In this document: positions 1-7,792 of the stretch, in pieces
How positions within the stretch are numbered: the stretch's first letter is position 1
How the letters are laid out: each line of letters opens with the position of its first letter
Origin: Microterricola viridarii
GTDB taxonomy: Bacteria; Actinomycetota; Actinomycetes; Actinomycetales; Microbacteriaceae
Length of the DNA stretch: 64,000 bases
NCBI RefSeq assembly: GCF_001542775.1
Contig: NZ_CP014145.1
Location: 3,286,001-3,350,000 of the forward strand
Reading direction: 5' to 3'
The notes under the pieces: generated by a model
Seen by the model: the letters and a program-made list of their open reading frames with translations, nothing else
Told to the model about the DNA's origin: nothing
Database searches by the model: none
Program-made: the position numbers and the translations under genes

Positions 1-332
1 TGACCCCGGATGCCACCGACTGGGCGCAGATCGCCGGCATCTACGAGCGGCTGGCCCGCCGGGTGCCCTCGCCGGTGGTCGACCTCAACCGCGCGGTGGC
101 GCTGTCGATGGCCCGCGGGCCGGCGGTCGGGCTGGTGTTGGTAGACGCTCTCGTGGCCGAGGGGCGGCTCTCCGGCTACCACCTGCTGCCGAGCGTGCGG
201 GCCGACCTCTTGCAGAAGCTGGGTCGCCGGGAGGAGGCTCGAGAGGAGTACGAGCGCGCGGCGGCGCTGGCCGGCAACGAGCGGGACCGTGCCCTGCTGC
301 TGAACCGGGCGCGCGCACTGCGGCGCGGCTAG
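1..332 (+). CDS. ECF-type RNA polymerase sigma factor, C-terminal fragment (5' end outside window)
   Basis: The frame is open from base 3 to a TAG at 330-332, so only the last 109 or so residues are present. They read as the helical C-terminal extension of the ECF sigma group with a DUF6596/TPR-like tail: an IYERL segment, PSPVVDLNRAVAL, then helices ending LLLNRARALRRG. The PxVxLNRAVA block is what I recognise in this group; its sigma-2 and sigma-4 domains would lie upstream. Such sigma factors often sit beside a YCII-domain protein, which cannot be checked here. It is convergent with the GntR gene 20 bp away. Confidence 0.75.
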   Translation, partial: TPDATDWAQIAGIYERLARRVPSPVVDLNRAVALSMARGPAVGLVLVDALVAEGRLSGYHLLPSVRADLLQKLGRREEAREEYERAAALAGNERDRALLLNRARALRRG

Positions 333-351
333 AGGCGTTCGGCGCGGTGCG

Positions 352-1023
352 TCAGGCCTCGAGCAGGCGCTCGGTTGCGCCGATCACGTGTTCGCGCATG
401 GCTGCCGCGGCGGCGGGCCCGTCGCCGGACGCGATCGCGTCGAGGATCGAGCTGTGCTCCGGCGCCGCGAACTTCGCACCAGTGCGTCCCAGCTTGGAGA
501 AGAGACGGAAACGCTGGATCTGCCCGCCGAGCGCGGTGTAGGCAATCGCCAGGAACGGGTTGCCGGCCTGCGCGGCGATCAGCATGTGGAAGCGGTCGTC
601 CGAGCGCCAGTACTGGTTGAATCCCTCCGCCGCGACATCGGCGAGGGCTGCGGACTGGTGGAACTCGTCGACCGTATCGCGCAGCGCGCTGATGAATTCG
701 TCGGTCTTGCGCAGCGCGGCCTGCTCGGCCAACGTCGGCTCCAGCACGAGGCGAGCCTCCATCAGCTGCTGTACCTCGAGCCGGGTCATCATCGGGGCGA
801 CGCGGTATCCGCGCAGCGCCTCACGCTCGACCAGACCGGTGTGCTCGAGCCGGGCCAGCGCTTCGCGCAGGGGCGTCTGACTCACATCGAGTTCGCGGGA
901 GAGCGCGCCGATGTTCAGGCTCTGGCCTGCGCCGCGATCGCCGGACATGAACTGCTGAAGCAGGACGTCGTACATTTGATCGGCAATCGGCCGCTTGGTC
1001 CCTGGCTGCTCGATCATCCTCAC
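352..1023 (-). CDS. GntR-family transcriptional regulator, FadR/FCD subfamily
   Basis: The 223-residue protein has an N-terminal winged helix (about residues 12-75, with VSQTPLREALARLE as the recognition segment) followed by an all-helical FCD ligand domain (about 85-215; the DDRFHMLI segment carries a typical metal-coordinating Asp/His pair). The GTG start is preceded by GAGG at good spacing; the ATG two codons later is too close to it. FCD regulators usually sense small organic acids or sugar acids. The gene lies just upstream of a DUF1097 gene and a sugar-acid operon whose intergenic region holds a perfect 23-bp palindrome, so it is the likely local regulator. That assignment is inference. 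Confidence 0.88.
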   Translation of the reverse strand: MRMIEQPGTKRPIADQMYDVLLQQFMSGDRGAGQSLNIGALSRELDVSQTPLREALARLEHTGLVEREALRGYRVAPMMTRLEVQQLMEARLVLEPTLAEQAALRKTDEFISALRDTVDEFHQSAALADVAAEGFNQYWRSDDRFHMLIAAQAGNPFLAIAYTALGGQIQRFRLFSKLGRTGAKFAAPEHSSILDAIASGDGPAAAAAMREHVIGATERLLEA

Positions 1024-1138
1024 AGCTTAGCCTCAACATTGACGCGGTTGCGGGCGCTCGCAGAGCGGAATGTCGAGTTCGTTCCGACAGGGTTCGGCGG
1101 CCCAGAACATGCTGGCGGTGCGGCCGATCCGGCACGAT

Positions 1139-1711
1139 TCATGCGCGTTCGGCGCGCGGCCGGCCTGTCAGGCGGTTGTAGATCACGTAGAAGACGAGAC
1201 CGGTCAGGTTCATCGACACCGTGACAAGCAGGGCGGCGAGGATGTTGCCGGAGATGGCTGCCGTGGTGCTGAGGAACACGGCGAAGAGTGTCGAGAACCC
1301 AATGAACATCCCCGGCACGGAACTCAGCGCTGGCGCCCGCCCGACCATGATCATCAATGGGTTCGCGACGGCGAGTACTGCCGCCGCACACACCCACTGC
1401 GGCAGGTCTGGGCCCAGCACGGATTCGAGGGCGGAGGTCGCCGCGAGAGTGCCGGCCCCGAACACCGCCCCGATCGCCAGGCAGCGTGCGAGAACCGGCA
1501 GCCGCGCTGGTCTGCCCGTTCCGGCCAGGCCCGCCGCGGCCCACCCGAGGAAGATCCCGTAGGTCGGCACGCCGAGCAGCGCCCCCAGCGCAACGGTCGA
1601 CACGGCAAGCAGGGTCGCGGCGATCTCGGGTGGCAGCGCCAGTCGGAACCGGCCCGCCCGCCCTTCCATGGGGGGAGCCTGCTGCTCGCGGACATTCAGA
1701 TCGGTACTCAC
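1139..1711 (-). CDS. DUF1097 family integral membrane protein
   Basis: This is a 190-residue hydrophobic protein with about five membrane helices (ALPPEIAATLLAVSTVALG, GIFLGWAAAGLAG, AVFGAGTLAATSAL, VCAAAVLAVANPLMIMVG and a C-terminal ALLVTVSMNLTGLVFYVIY). The GTG start at 1711 is chosen because AAGGCGGAG lies just upstream; the frame can be read further upstream, but that part is hydrophilic and runs through the palindrome at 1834-1856. DUF1097 (YcdZ-like) proteins have no firm function. It is divergent from the sugar-acid operon and shares its control region, so it may be a transport or channel component for the same substrate (inference). Confidence 0.75.
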   Translation of the reverse strand: MSTDLNVREQQAPPMEGRAGRFRLALPPEIAATLLAVSTVALGALLGVPTYGIFLGWAAAGLAGTGRPARLPVLARCLAIGAVFGAGTLAATSALESVLGPDLPQWVCAAAVLAVANPLMIMVGRAPALSSVPGMFIGFSTLFAVFLSTTAAISGNILAALLVTVSMNLTGLVFYVIYNRLTGRPRAERA

Positions 1712-1833
1712 GCTCCGCCTTCGGCAGTGATCGGTCGGTCTTGGACAGCCCACGAAGCGCGCCCGTTTCTGAGCCGCTCCTGTGAGTGGCAACGCCGAGT
1801 TAGCCTCGTTCCAGAGGGTGCTGTAGTCTGTGG

Positions 1834-1856
1834 CAACGGCTATAGTATAGCCGTTG
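1834..1856. promoter_or_regulatory. Perfect 23-bp palindrome, probable GntR/FCD operator
   Basis: Arms CAACGGCTATA and TATAGCCGTTG flank a single central G. It lies between the divergent DUF1097 gene (start 1711) and the MBL-fold hydrolase gene (start 1909). Its core CTATAGTATAG recurs at 14959-14969 upstream of the MFS / nucleoside hydrolase / cytidine deaminase unit. The palindrome is directly visible; binding by the regulator at 352-1023 is inferred. Confidence 0.7.
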
Positions 1857-1908
1857 AGAGTTTGGAGGCGATGATGCACAGGAGCGTATCGACGACGGTG
1901 AGGTCGTC

Positions 1909-2652
1909 ATGAACGCGTACAGCGCCCACCCACTTGTAGAGGGATTCCCCGGCAAATCGTCTTCGCACGGTGCATTCGGATGGAGCAGCATGTGGCTCCT
2001 CGACGATGGCGAGCGGCGGGTTCTCGTCGACGCGGGTCAGCCCGCGTACATCCCTCTGATTCACGACGGCCTGGCCGCGCTGGGGCTGACCCCGGATGAC
2101 GTCACCGACGTTCTGCTCACCCACATGCACTGGGACCACGTGGCCAACTTCACCATGTTCGCCAATGCGACGACCTGGGTGGGGGAGAAGGAGCTTGCCT
2201 GGGCCGCCGAGCAGCCGGCCGGAACGAAGTTCATCCCCGATCTGCACGTGCAGGAGCTGCTGCGGCGCACCGAGGGCGTCGAGCGGATCTCCGCCGGTCA
2301 GGAGTTCCTGCCGGGGATCCACGCGATCGCGAGCCCGGGGCACACGCCCCATCACCTCGCATTCTTCACGGAGCGCACGCCGGAGAGCATGATCTTCGCC
2401 GGCGACTCCGTCAAGAACATCCACGAGCTCGCGACGCTGCGCGCCGACTCGAGCATGGACGACGAGCAGAGCGTGTCGACGATCGACCGCCTGCGCTCAC
2501 TTCTCACAGACACCTCGGGTCTGCTCCTCCCCGGCCACGACGTCGGGCTCACCGTCGTCGACGGCGAGGTGCAGCGTGTGCGACCGCAGCACGCGGTCAT
2601 CGGCTACTTCGCCGACGCGACCGGTGGCGAGCAAGACCGCAGCATCGGCTGA
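1909..2652 (+). CDS. MBL-fold metallo-hydrolase (lactonase-like)
   Basis: The 247-residue protein has the metallo-beta-lactamase motif THMHWDH (His72, His74, Asp76, His77), further ligand regions at SPGHTPHH and FAGDSVKN, and a late GHD. The overall form resembles AHL or sugar lactonases and other soluble MBL hydrolases. No signal peptide is seen, so it should be cytosolic. It opens an operon whose second gene encodes a uronate-dehydrogenase-like enzyme. Such enzymes release aldarolactones, so hydrolysis of a sugar-acid lactone is an attractive role, but this is inferred from context. Confidence 0.85.
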   Translation: MNAYSAHPLVEGFPGKSSSHGAFGWSSMWLLDDGERRVLVDAGQPAYIPLIHDGLAALGLTPDDVTDVLLTHMHWDHVANFTMFANATTWVGEKELAWAAEQPAGTKFIPDLHVQELLRRTEGVERISAGQEFLPGIHAIASPGHTPHHLAFFTERTPESMIFAGDSVKNIHELATLRADSSMDDEQSVSTIDRLRSLLTDTSGLLLPGHDVGLTVVDGEVQRVRPQHAVIGYFADATGGEQDRSIG

Positions 2653-2676
2653 GCCCGCTGCGACGAAAGGACCAAG

Positions 2677-3462
2677 ATGACAACTGTGCTGTACACCGGT
2701 GGCACCGGACGAATGGGCGGCGTGATCCGCGAGGGCCTCGCCGGGCGCTACGACCGCGTCGTTCTCTACGCGCGGAGCGAGAGCGACCAGCCGCTGCACG
2801 CCAATGAGGAGATCGTCATCGGCGACCTCGCCGACCTTGAGCGGCTCACCGAGGCGGCAGCGGGCGTCGACGTCATCGTGCACCTCGGCGGTGTCGCCGA
2901 TGAGGCGCCGTACGAGGCGATCCGCACCTCCAACATCGACGGCACGTACAACGTCTACGAGGCGGCACGTCGGGCCGGGGTGCGCCGGGTCGTCTACGCG
3001 AGTTCGAACCACGTCGTCGGGTTCCACCCGGCCAGCGAGGTGCTGGACGAGACCGCGCCGCTGCGCCCGGACACCTACTACGGCGTGTCCAAGGCATTCG
3101 GTGAGGCGCTCGCGAGCCTCTATCACGACAAGTGGGGGATTGAATCGGTGCTCCTGCGCATCGGCACATTCCGCCCCGCCCCCGAAGATCGACGACAGCT
3201 CGGGCTCTGGCTGAGCTGGCCAGACGGCGTCGAACTGACGCGCTGCGCGATCGAGAGCGGCCCCGTCGGCTGCCAGGTCGTCTACGGCTGCTCGGCGAAC
3301 ACCGATCGCTGGTGGAACGCCGATGCCGGCTGGGCCGCAATCGGCTTCGTCCCGAAGGATGACGCCGCCAACCACACCGAAGGCGTCGACTTCGCCGCCG
3401 CTGCGCCGGAATTCCACGGCGGAGCGTTCACCGCTTCTAGCTACGAGGGAGGGATCTGGTGA
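2677..3462 (+). CDS. NAD-dependent epimerase/dehydratase family protein, uronate dehydrogenase-like
   Basis: This 261-residue extended SDR has the nucleotide motif TGGTGRMG (7-14) and catalytic Tyr135/Lys139 in TYYGVSK, with a Ser at about 110. The C-terminal part (LGLWLSWPDGVELTRCAIES, VVYGCSANTDRWW, then LGF-type FVPKDDA) resembles bacterial uronate dehydrogenases, which oxidise galacturonate or glucuronate to the aldarolactone. AAAGGA precedes the ATG. The end overlaps the next gene by 4 bp (GTGA). The substrate could be another aldose acid; the SDR class is certain, the substrate is not. Confidence 0.8.
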   Translation: MTTVLYTGGTGRMGGVIREGLAGRYDRVVLYARSESDQPLHANEEIVIGDLADLERLTEAAAGVDVIVHLGGVADEAPYEAIRTSNIDGTYNVYEAARRAGVRRVVYASSNHVVGFHPASEVLDETAPLRPDTYYGVSKAFGEALASLYHDKWGIESVLLRIGTFRPAPEDRRQLGLWLSWPDGVELTRCAIESGPVGCQVVYGCSANTDRWWNADAGWAAIGFVPKDDAANHTEGVDFAAAAPEFHGGAFTASSYEGGIW

Positions 3463-4454
3463 GCACCGCCGCCGATTTCACCGATGTCCTGATCACCACC
3501 GCCTTCCTGCACGCAGGCGACGAGGCCGACCGGATGCTGCGCGCAGCCGGGCTGACCACCCGTCACGTGCCGGACCTCGCCGTGCTGCCGACCGCCGAGC
3601 GTGCCCAGCTGCTGGCCGGGTCTCGCGCCATCATCGCGGGCACCATGCCGCTCACCGCCGCAGACCTGAGTGCGGCCGAGCGTCTGGAGATCGTCGTGCG
3701 CACCGGTGTCGGCTACGACAGCGTCGACGTTGCCACGGCGACGGCTCGCAACATTCCGGTTTGCATCACCGCCGGAGCCAACCGACAGGCCGTCGCCGAG
3801 CACGTCTTCGCGCTGATGCTGGCCACCGCGCGTCGCGTGCCGGAGAACATCCAGAACCTGGCGAACGGCAGCTGGCAGCAGCTGACCGGTCGGGAGCTGC
3901 GCGGGGCGACCCTCGGCATCCTCGGTCTCGGTTCCATCGGTAAGGCCGTCGCCGGAATCGCCGCCGGATTCGGCATGGAGATCGTGGCGTACGACCCGTA
4001 CTTCGACGAGGACTTCGCCGCGGCCAACGGCATCCGTCGGGCGGAGCTCGATGAGGTTCTGGCGCAGGCGGACGTCGTCACGCTGCACCTGTTCCTCGAC
4101 GACTCGACGCGCAATCTCATCAACGCCGACCGCCTGCGCACCATGAAGTCCGACTCGATCCTGATCAACACCGCGCGCGGTGGGATCGTCGACGAGGACG
4201 CGCTGGTTGACGCCGTGCGCAACGGCGTGATCGGCGGCGCGGCGCTCGACGTGTTCGCCACCGAGCCGTTGCCCCAGGACAGCCCGCTGCTGCACACGCC
4301 GGGAATCCTCGCGACCACGCACGTCGCCGGAGCGACGCGCGAGGCTCGCGGAACGTCCGGCCTGATGGCCGCAGCCAACGTCATCGACGTGCTCGGCGGC
4401 GTCGCCGCACCCCAGTTCGTGGTGAATCCCGGCTACGAGGCGGTGCTCGCGTGA
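3459..4454 (+). CDS. D-isomer-specific 2-hydroxyacid dehydrogenase (phosphoglycerate dehydrogenase-like)
   Basis: The 331-residue protein has the full D-2-hydroxyacid dehydrogenase layout: Rossmann motif GLGSIG (156-161) with an acidic residue at the end of the next strand (YDP), and the catalytic triad Arg240 (INTARGG), Glu269 (FATEP) and His288 (TTHVAG). There is no ACT domain, so it is not a standard biosynthetic SerA. GTG start overlapping the previous stop by 4 bp. In this operon it probably oxidises or reduces a four-carbon (2-oxo/2-hydroxy) acid intermediate, taking the place of the usual OtnD-type dehydrogenase. That is inference from context. Confidence 0.85.
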   Translation: MSTAADFTDVLITTAFLHAGDEADRMLRAAGLTTRHVPDLAVLPTAERAQLLAGSRAIIAGTMPLTAADLSAAERLEIVVRTGVGYDSVDVATATARNIPVCITAGANRQAVAEHVFALMLATARRVPENIQNLANGSWQQLTGRELRGATLGILGLGSIGKAVAGIAAGFGMEIVAYDPYFDEDFAAANGIRRAELDEVLAQADVVTLHLFLDDSTRNLINADRLRTMKSDSILINTARGGIVDEDALVDAVRNGVIGGAALDVFATEPLPQDSPLLHTPGILATTHVAGATREARGTSGLMAAANVIDVLGGVAAPQFVVNPGYEAVLA

Positions 4455-5257
4455 TCGTCGAGACGAGCTCCGGCCCCGTCCGGCTCGCAGCGAACCTCAA
4501 GTGGATGTACACCGAGGTTCCGTTCGAGCAGCGCTTCGACGCGGCCGCCGCCTCGGGGTTCACCGGCGTGGAATTCGCCTCGCCATACGAACTGCCGGCC
4601 GACGCGATCCGGCGGATGCTCGACCAGGCCGGTCTCGAGCAGGTGCTGATCAACACACCGGCGGGGCCGGCAGGCTCGGCGACGGTCATGGGCGCTGCCT
4701 TCGTGCCCGGCGCGCGCGACGAGTTCCGCGCCGGAGTGCTCTCCGCGCTGGAGTACGCGACGGTCCTCGGCACACCCGTGATCCACGTGATGGCTGGACT
4801 GCGACCAACCGACGCCGATCCTGAACTCGCCTTCGCGGGCTACGTTGCGAACATCGGCTGGGCGGCCGAACAGGCGCGCAGCGCCGGCATCCGCATTGTG
4901 CTCGAGGCGATCAACAAGCGGGACCAGCCGCGCTACGGCCTGGAGTCCATGGAGACGGCAGCCGCAGTCGCCGAAGCCGTCGATCCCAGCACGGTCGGCG
5001 TGCTCTTCGACGTCTATCACGCGCAGGTCGATCGCGGGAATGTGATCGAGCGCTTCGAGCGCCTCGCCCCGCTCGTCGGGCACGTTCAGATCGCCGACAA
5101 CCCCGGACGGGGCGAACCCGGCACGGGGGAGATCGCCTATGAGCGGGTACTCGCCCGGATCGCCGGCAGCGGCTACGCGGGCTGGATCGGCTGCGAGTAC
5201 GGACCCGTCGCCGACACCCACGATGGCCTGACATGGACAGAGAGGATCAGCGCATGA
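4451..5257 (+). CDS. Hydroxypyruvate isomerase-family TIM-barrel enzyme, 2-oxo-tetronate isomerase (OtnI)-like
   Basis: The 268-residue AP-endonuclease-2-type TIM barrel begins RLAANLKWMYTEVPFEQRF, the typical opening of the Hyi/OtnI family. Later IVLEAINKRD supplies a metal-binding Glu and VGVLFDVYHAQ and VGHVQIADNPGR the Asp/His region, then ends with a GCEYGP strand. OtnI isomerises 2-oxo-tetronate to 3-oxo-tetronate before phosphorylation. The OtnK- and OtnC-like genes two and three positions downstream support that reading over glyoxylate-pathway hydroxypyruvate isomerase. GTG start overlaps the upstream stop by 4 bp. Confidence 0.82.
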   Translation: MIVETSSGPVRLAANLKWMYTEVPFEQRFDAAAASGFTGVEFASPYELPADAIRRMLDQAGLEQVLINTPAGPAGSATVMGAAFVPGARDEFRAGVLSALEYATVLGTPVIHVMAGLRPTDADPELAFAGYVANIGWAAEQARSAGIRIVLEAINKRDQPRYGLESMETAAAVAEAVDPSTVGVLFDVYHAQVDRGNVIERFERLAPLVGHVQIADNPGRGEPGTGEIAYERVLARIAGSGYAGWIGCEYGPVADTHDGLTWTERISA

Positions 5258-5922
5258 GCGACGCACGCATCGCACTCATCAGCGCAACGCCGTTGGCAAT
5301 CGGCCCGGCAGCGGCCGCGATGAGCGAGGCGTTCCCGACCGGGACCGTCTGGAACCTGCTCGACGACCGCCTGCTCGCCGATGCCCAGCTCGAGGGTGGC
5401 ATCAGCGCGCCACTGGCCGCGCGGATGGACCAGCTCATCGAGCTGGCGATTGCCGGAGGAGCCGACGGCGTGCTGCTGACCTGCTCGCAGTACGGCGCAC
5501 GCGCCGACGTTCGCGACGTCACCGCCGACGGCGTCGCCGTGCTGTCAGCCGACGGGCCCCTCTTCGCCGAGGCCGCTGCGCACCGCCCCGCGCGCGTGCT
5601 GCTCGTTGCCTCACTGGACTCCGCGGCCGCGGACAGCTCCACGCGTCTCGCCGCCGCCTTCGAATCGGCCGGCGTCCAGACTGAGATCCGACCGCTCGTC
5701 GTCCCGGCCGCATCAAAGCCGCTCCCCGCCGAGCGTCTCGCGGAGGTGCTCGTGGATGCCGTGGCGGCCGTCGCGGCCGACTACGAGCTGATCGTGCTCG
5801 CCCAGTTCTCGCTGGCGCCCGCCGCCGCCGCTCTCGCCGAGCGCTTCGGCGTTCCGACGCTCGACGGCCCGCGTGCCGCCGCTGTCCGGTTGGCGGCCGA
5901 CATCGACGGGCGCGGTCGATGA
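5254..5922 (+). CDS. Asp/Glu racemase superfamily-like protein
   Basis: The 222-residue protein (start MSDARIALI, chosen for AGAGGA upstream and an ATGA overlap with the previous gene) has a two-lobed alpha/beta form with a thiol in LLTCSQYGARAD, the usual position of the first catalytic Cys in aspartate/glutamate/hydantoin racemases. The second lobe, around ELIVLAQFSLAP, shows no obvious second Cys, having Gln-Phe where Cys is expected. It may therefore be an isomerase, lyase or decarboxylase of the same fold, such as a maleate isomerase or arylmalonate decarboxylase relative. Its place inside the Otn-type operon points to a sugar-acid substrate. Confidence 0.65.
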   Translation: MSDARIALISATPLAIGPAAAAMSEAFPTGTVWNLLDDRLLADAQLEGGISAPLAARMDQLIELAIAGGADGVLLTCSQYGARADVRDVTADGVAVLSADGPLFAEAAAHRPARVLLVASLDSAAADSSTRLAAAFESAGVQTEIRPLVVPAASKPLPAERLAEVLVDAVAAVAADYELIVLAQFSLAPAAAALAERFGVPTLDGPRAAAVRLAADIDGRGR

Positions 5923-7145
5923 TCGGGGTCATCGCCGATGACGTCACCGGCGCGACCGACGTCGCAGCGGCCCTCAGCCGATCCGGCCTGCGGACGCTGC
6001 TCTCCTTGACCGCCGATATCGGCGAGGGGGCTGGCGACGCCGACGCCATCGTGATCGGGCTGAAGACCAGGTCGATCGCGGTGGAGGAGGCCGTCGCGCA
6101 GAGCCTCGCCGCGCTCGCGGCACTCCAGCGCTTGGGGGCCGATCGCTTCTACTTGAAGTACTGCTCGACCTTCGATTCGACGGCGGAGGGCAACATCGGC
6201 TCCGTGACCGAGGCGCTCGCGGCTGCGCTCGGCACCGACCTCGTCGTGACGACCCCCGCAGCACCGCTGCACGGCCGAACGGTCTACCGCGGGCACCTCT
6301 TCGTCGGCGACGCCCTGCTGCACGAGACCCATATGCGCGAGCACCCGGTCACCCCCATGCGTGACTCCTCTGTGCCGAGGCTGCTCGCCCCGCAGGTGAG
6401 CGGGACCGTCGACATGCTCCCGCTCGAGACGGTTCGCGACGGCGCTGAGTCGGTCCGTGCCGGCATCGCCGCCGCCGCGGCATCCGGCATCGGGCATCTC
6501 GTCGTCGATGCGGTCATCGAAGTCGACCTCGCCGTCATCGCGGAGGCCGTAGACGGCGACGTGCTCGTCGCCGGCTCCGCCGGGCTGATCGGTGCAATCG
6601 CGCTGCGCCGCCCGGCGTCGGACCGCGTCGTCGCCGGCCCACCGAGCGGCCGGACGGCGATCCTCGCCGGCAGCTGCTCGCGCCGCACGCTTGAGCAGAT
6701 CGCACGGTTCCGCGCGAGCGGCGGCGACGCCTTCCAGCTCGTCGCCGAGCCGGGGGAGTCGGCGGCCGAACTCGCCGAGGGCGCCCTGGCGTGGTGGGAC
6801 GAGCGGCCGGTTGACGCCTCGGCGCTGATCTACTCCTCCAGCCCCGCCGAGGAGCGGGATTCCCGGATTCCCGAACTCGGCGCGCTCTACGAGCAGACCG
6901 CCGGCCTCATCGCGACCCAGCTGGCCGACCGCGGCCTGCGCCGGATGCTGATCGCCGGTGGCGAGACCTCTGGCGAGGTCGTCAAAGCGCTCGGAACGCG
7001 GACGGCCGTCGTCGGCGAGGAGGCGGCGCTCGGTGCGCCCTGGATCCATGATGCCGACCGCGACCTGCACCTCATCTTGAAGTCAGGGAACTTCGGCGAC
7101 CCCGAGCTGTTCGTCGACGTGGCACGGAGCGGGGAGTCGCGATGA
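5919..7145 (+). CDS. otnK: Four-carbon acid sugar kinase (DUF1537), 3-oxo-tetronate kinase-like
   Basis: The 408-residue protein starts MIGVIADDVTGATDVA, the hallmark N-terminal Asp-Asp substrate motif of the DUF1537 kinase family. LKYCSTFDSTAEGNIG and the PAAPLHGRTVYRGHLFV block follow. The C-terminal nucleotide-binding half includes ILAGSCSRRT and the glycine-rich LIAGGETSGEV. Family members phosphorylate 3-oxo-tetronate, D-threonate or D-erythronate. It overlaps both neighbours by 4 bp and is followed directly by the decarboxylase, as in known otn operons. The exact substrate stereochemistry cannot be read from sequence. Confidence 0.88.
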   Translation: MIGVIADDVTGATDVAAALSRSGLRTLLSLTADIGEGAGDADAIVIGLKTRSIAVEEAVAQSLAALAALQRLGADRFYLKYCSTFDSTAEGNIGSVTEALAAALGTDLVVTTPAAPLHGRTVYRGHLFVGDALLHETHMREHPVTPMRDSSVPRLLAPQVSGTVDMLPLETVRDGAESVRAGIAAAAASGIGHLVVDAVIEVDLAVIAEAVDGDVLVAGSAGLIGAIALRRPASDRVVAGPPSGRTAILAGSCSRRTLEQIARFRASGGDAFQLVAEPGESAAELAEGALAWWDERPVDASALIYSSSPAEERDSRIPELGALYEQTAGLIATQLADRGLRRMLIAGGETSGEVVKALGTRTAVVGEEAALGAPWIHDADRDLHLILKSGNFGDPELFVDVARSGESR

Positions 7146-7792
7146 GCGGCGAAGCCGCCGCGGCGCAGATCGAACGCGTCGCGCGGTCCATCCATCGGCG
7201 GGGGCTCACCCACGGCCGCACCGGCAATCTGGCGATCCGCGATGGCGAGCGCATCCTGGTCACGCCGACCGGGGTGAACCTCGGCGAGGTCGAGGCTGGC
7301 GAGCTGTCGGTCCTGGATGCCGCCGGGCACCACCTGGGTGGGCCGAAGCCGACGAAGGAAGCATTCCTCCACGTCGCGATGCTGCGGGTGCGTCCCGATC
7401 TGAACGCCGTCGTGCACACCCACTCGCTCTACTCGGCCGCGTTGTCGTGCCTGGACGGGCTGGACGAGGAGCGCCCGCTCCCGCCCCTGACGGCGTACTA
7501 CGGCATGCGGGTCGGCGAGCTTCGGCTGCTGCCGTACTTCGCGCCGGGGGATCCGGCCGCCACGGCCGCCGTCGAGGATGCCGCCCGCGCCGGCCACGCG
7601 CTCCTGCTGCGCAACCACGGGCCCGTCGTGGCCGGAGTCGACCTCGATTCAGCGCTCGACGCGCTCGAGGAACTCGAGCACACCGCCCAGGTGTACTTCA
7701 TCACAACGGGGCACCCCACCGCTCCGCTCACCGCGGAGCGACTGGCCGCACTGACTTCACGCACCCCCTCCGAAAGGACCCCTCCCGCATGA
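7142..7792 (+). CDS. otnC: Class II aldolase/adducin family, 3-oxo-tetronate-4-phosphate decarboxylase (OtnC)-like
   Basis: The 216-residue protein has the fold's phosphate loop (GRTGNLA, about 25-31), the catalytic acid in PTKEAFLH (Glu73), zinc ligands His92 and His94 in VVHTHSLYSA and a third His in LLRNHGPVV. In the OtnC group this fold decarboxylates 3-oxo-tetronate 4-phosphate to DHAP. The adjacent kinase makes exactly that substrate, which favours OtnC over fuculose- or rhamnulose-phosphate aldolase. The start overlaps the kinase stop by 4 bp. Confidence 0.87.
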   Translation: MSGEAAAAQIERVARSIHRRGLTHGRTGNLAIRDGERILVTPTGVNLGEVEAGELSVLDAAGHHLGGPKPTKEAFLHVAMLRVRPDLNAVVHTHSLYSAALSCLDGLDEERPLPPLTAYYGMRVGELRLLPYFAPGDPAATAAVEDAARAGHALLLRNHGPVVAGVDLDSALDALEELEHTAQVYFITTGHPTAPLTAERLAALTSRTPSERTPPA

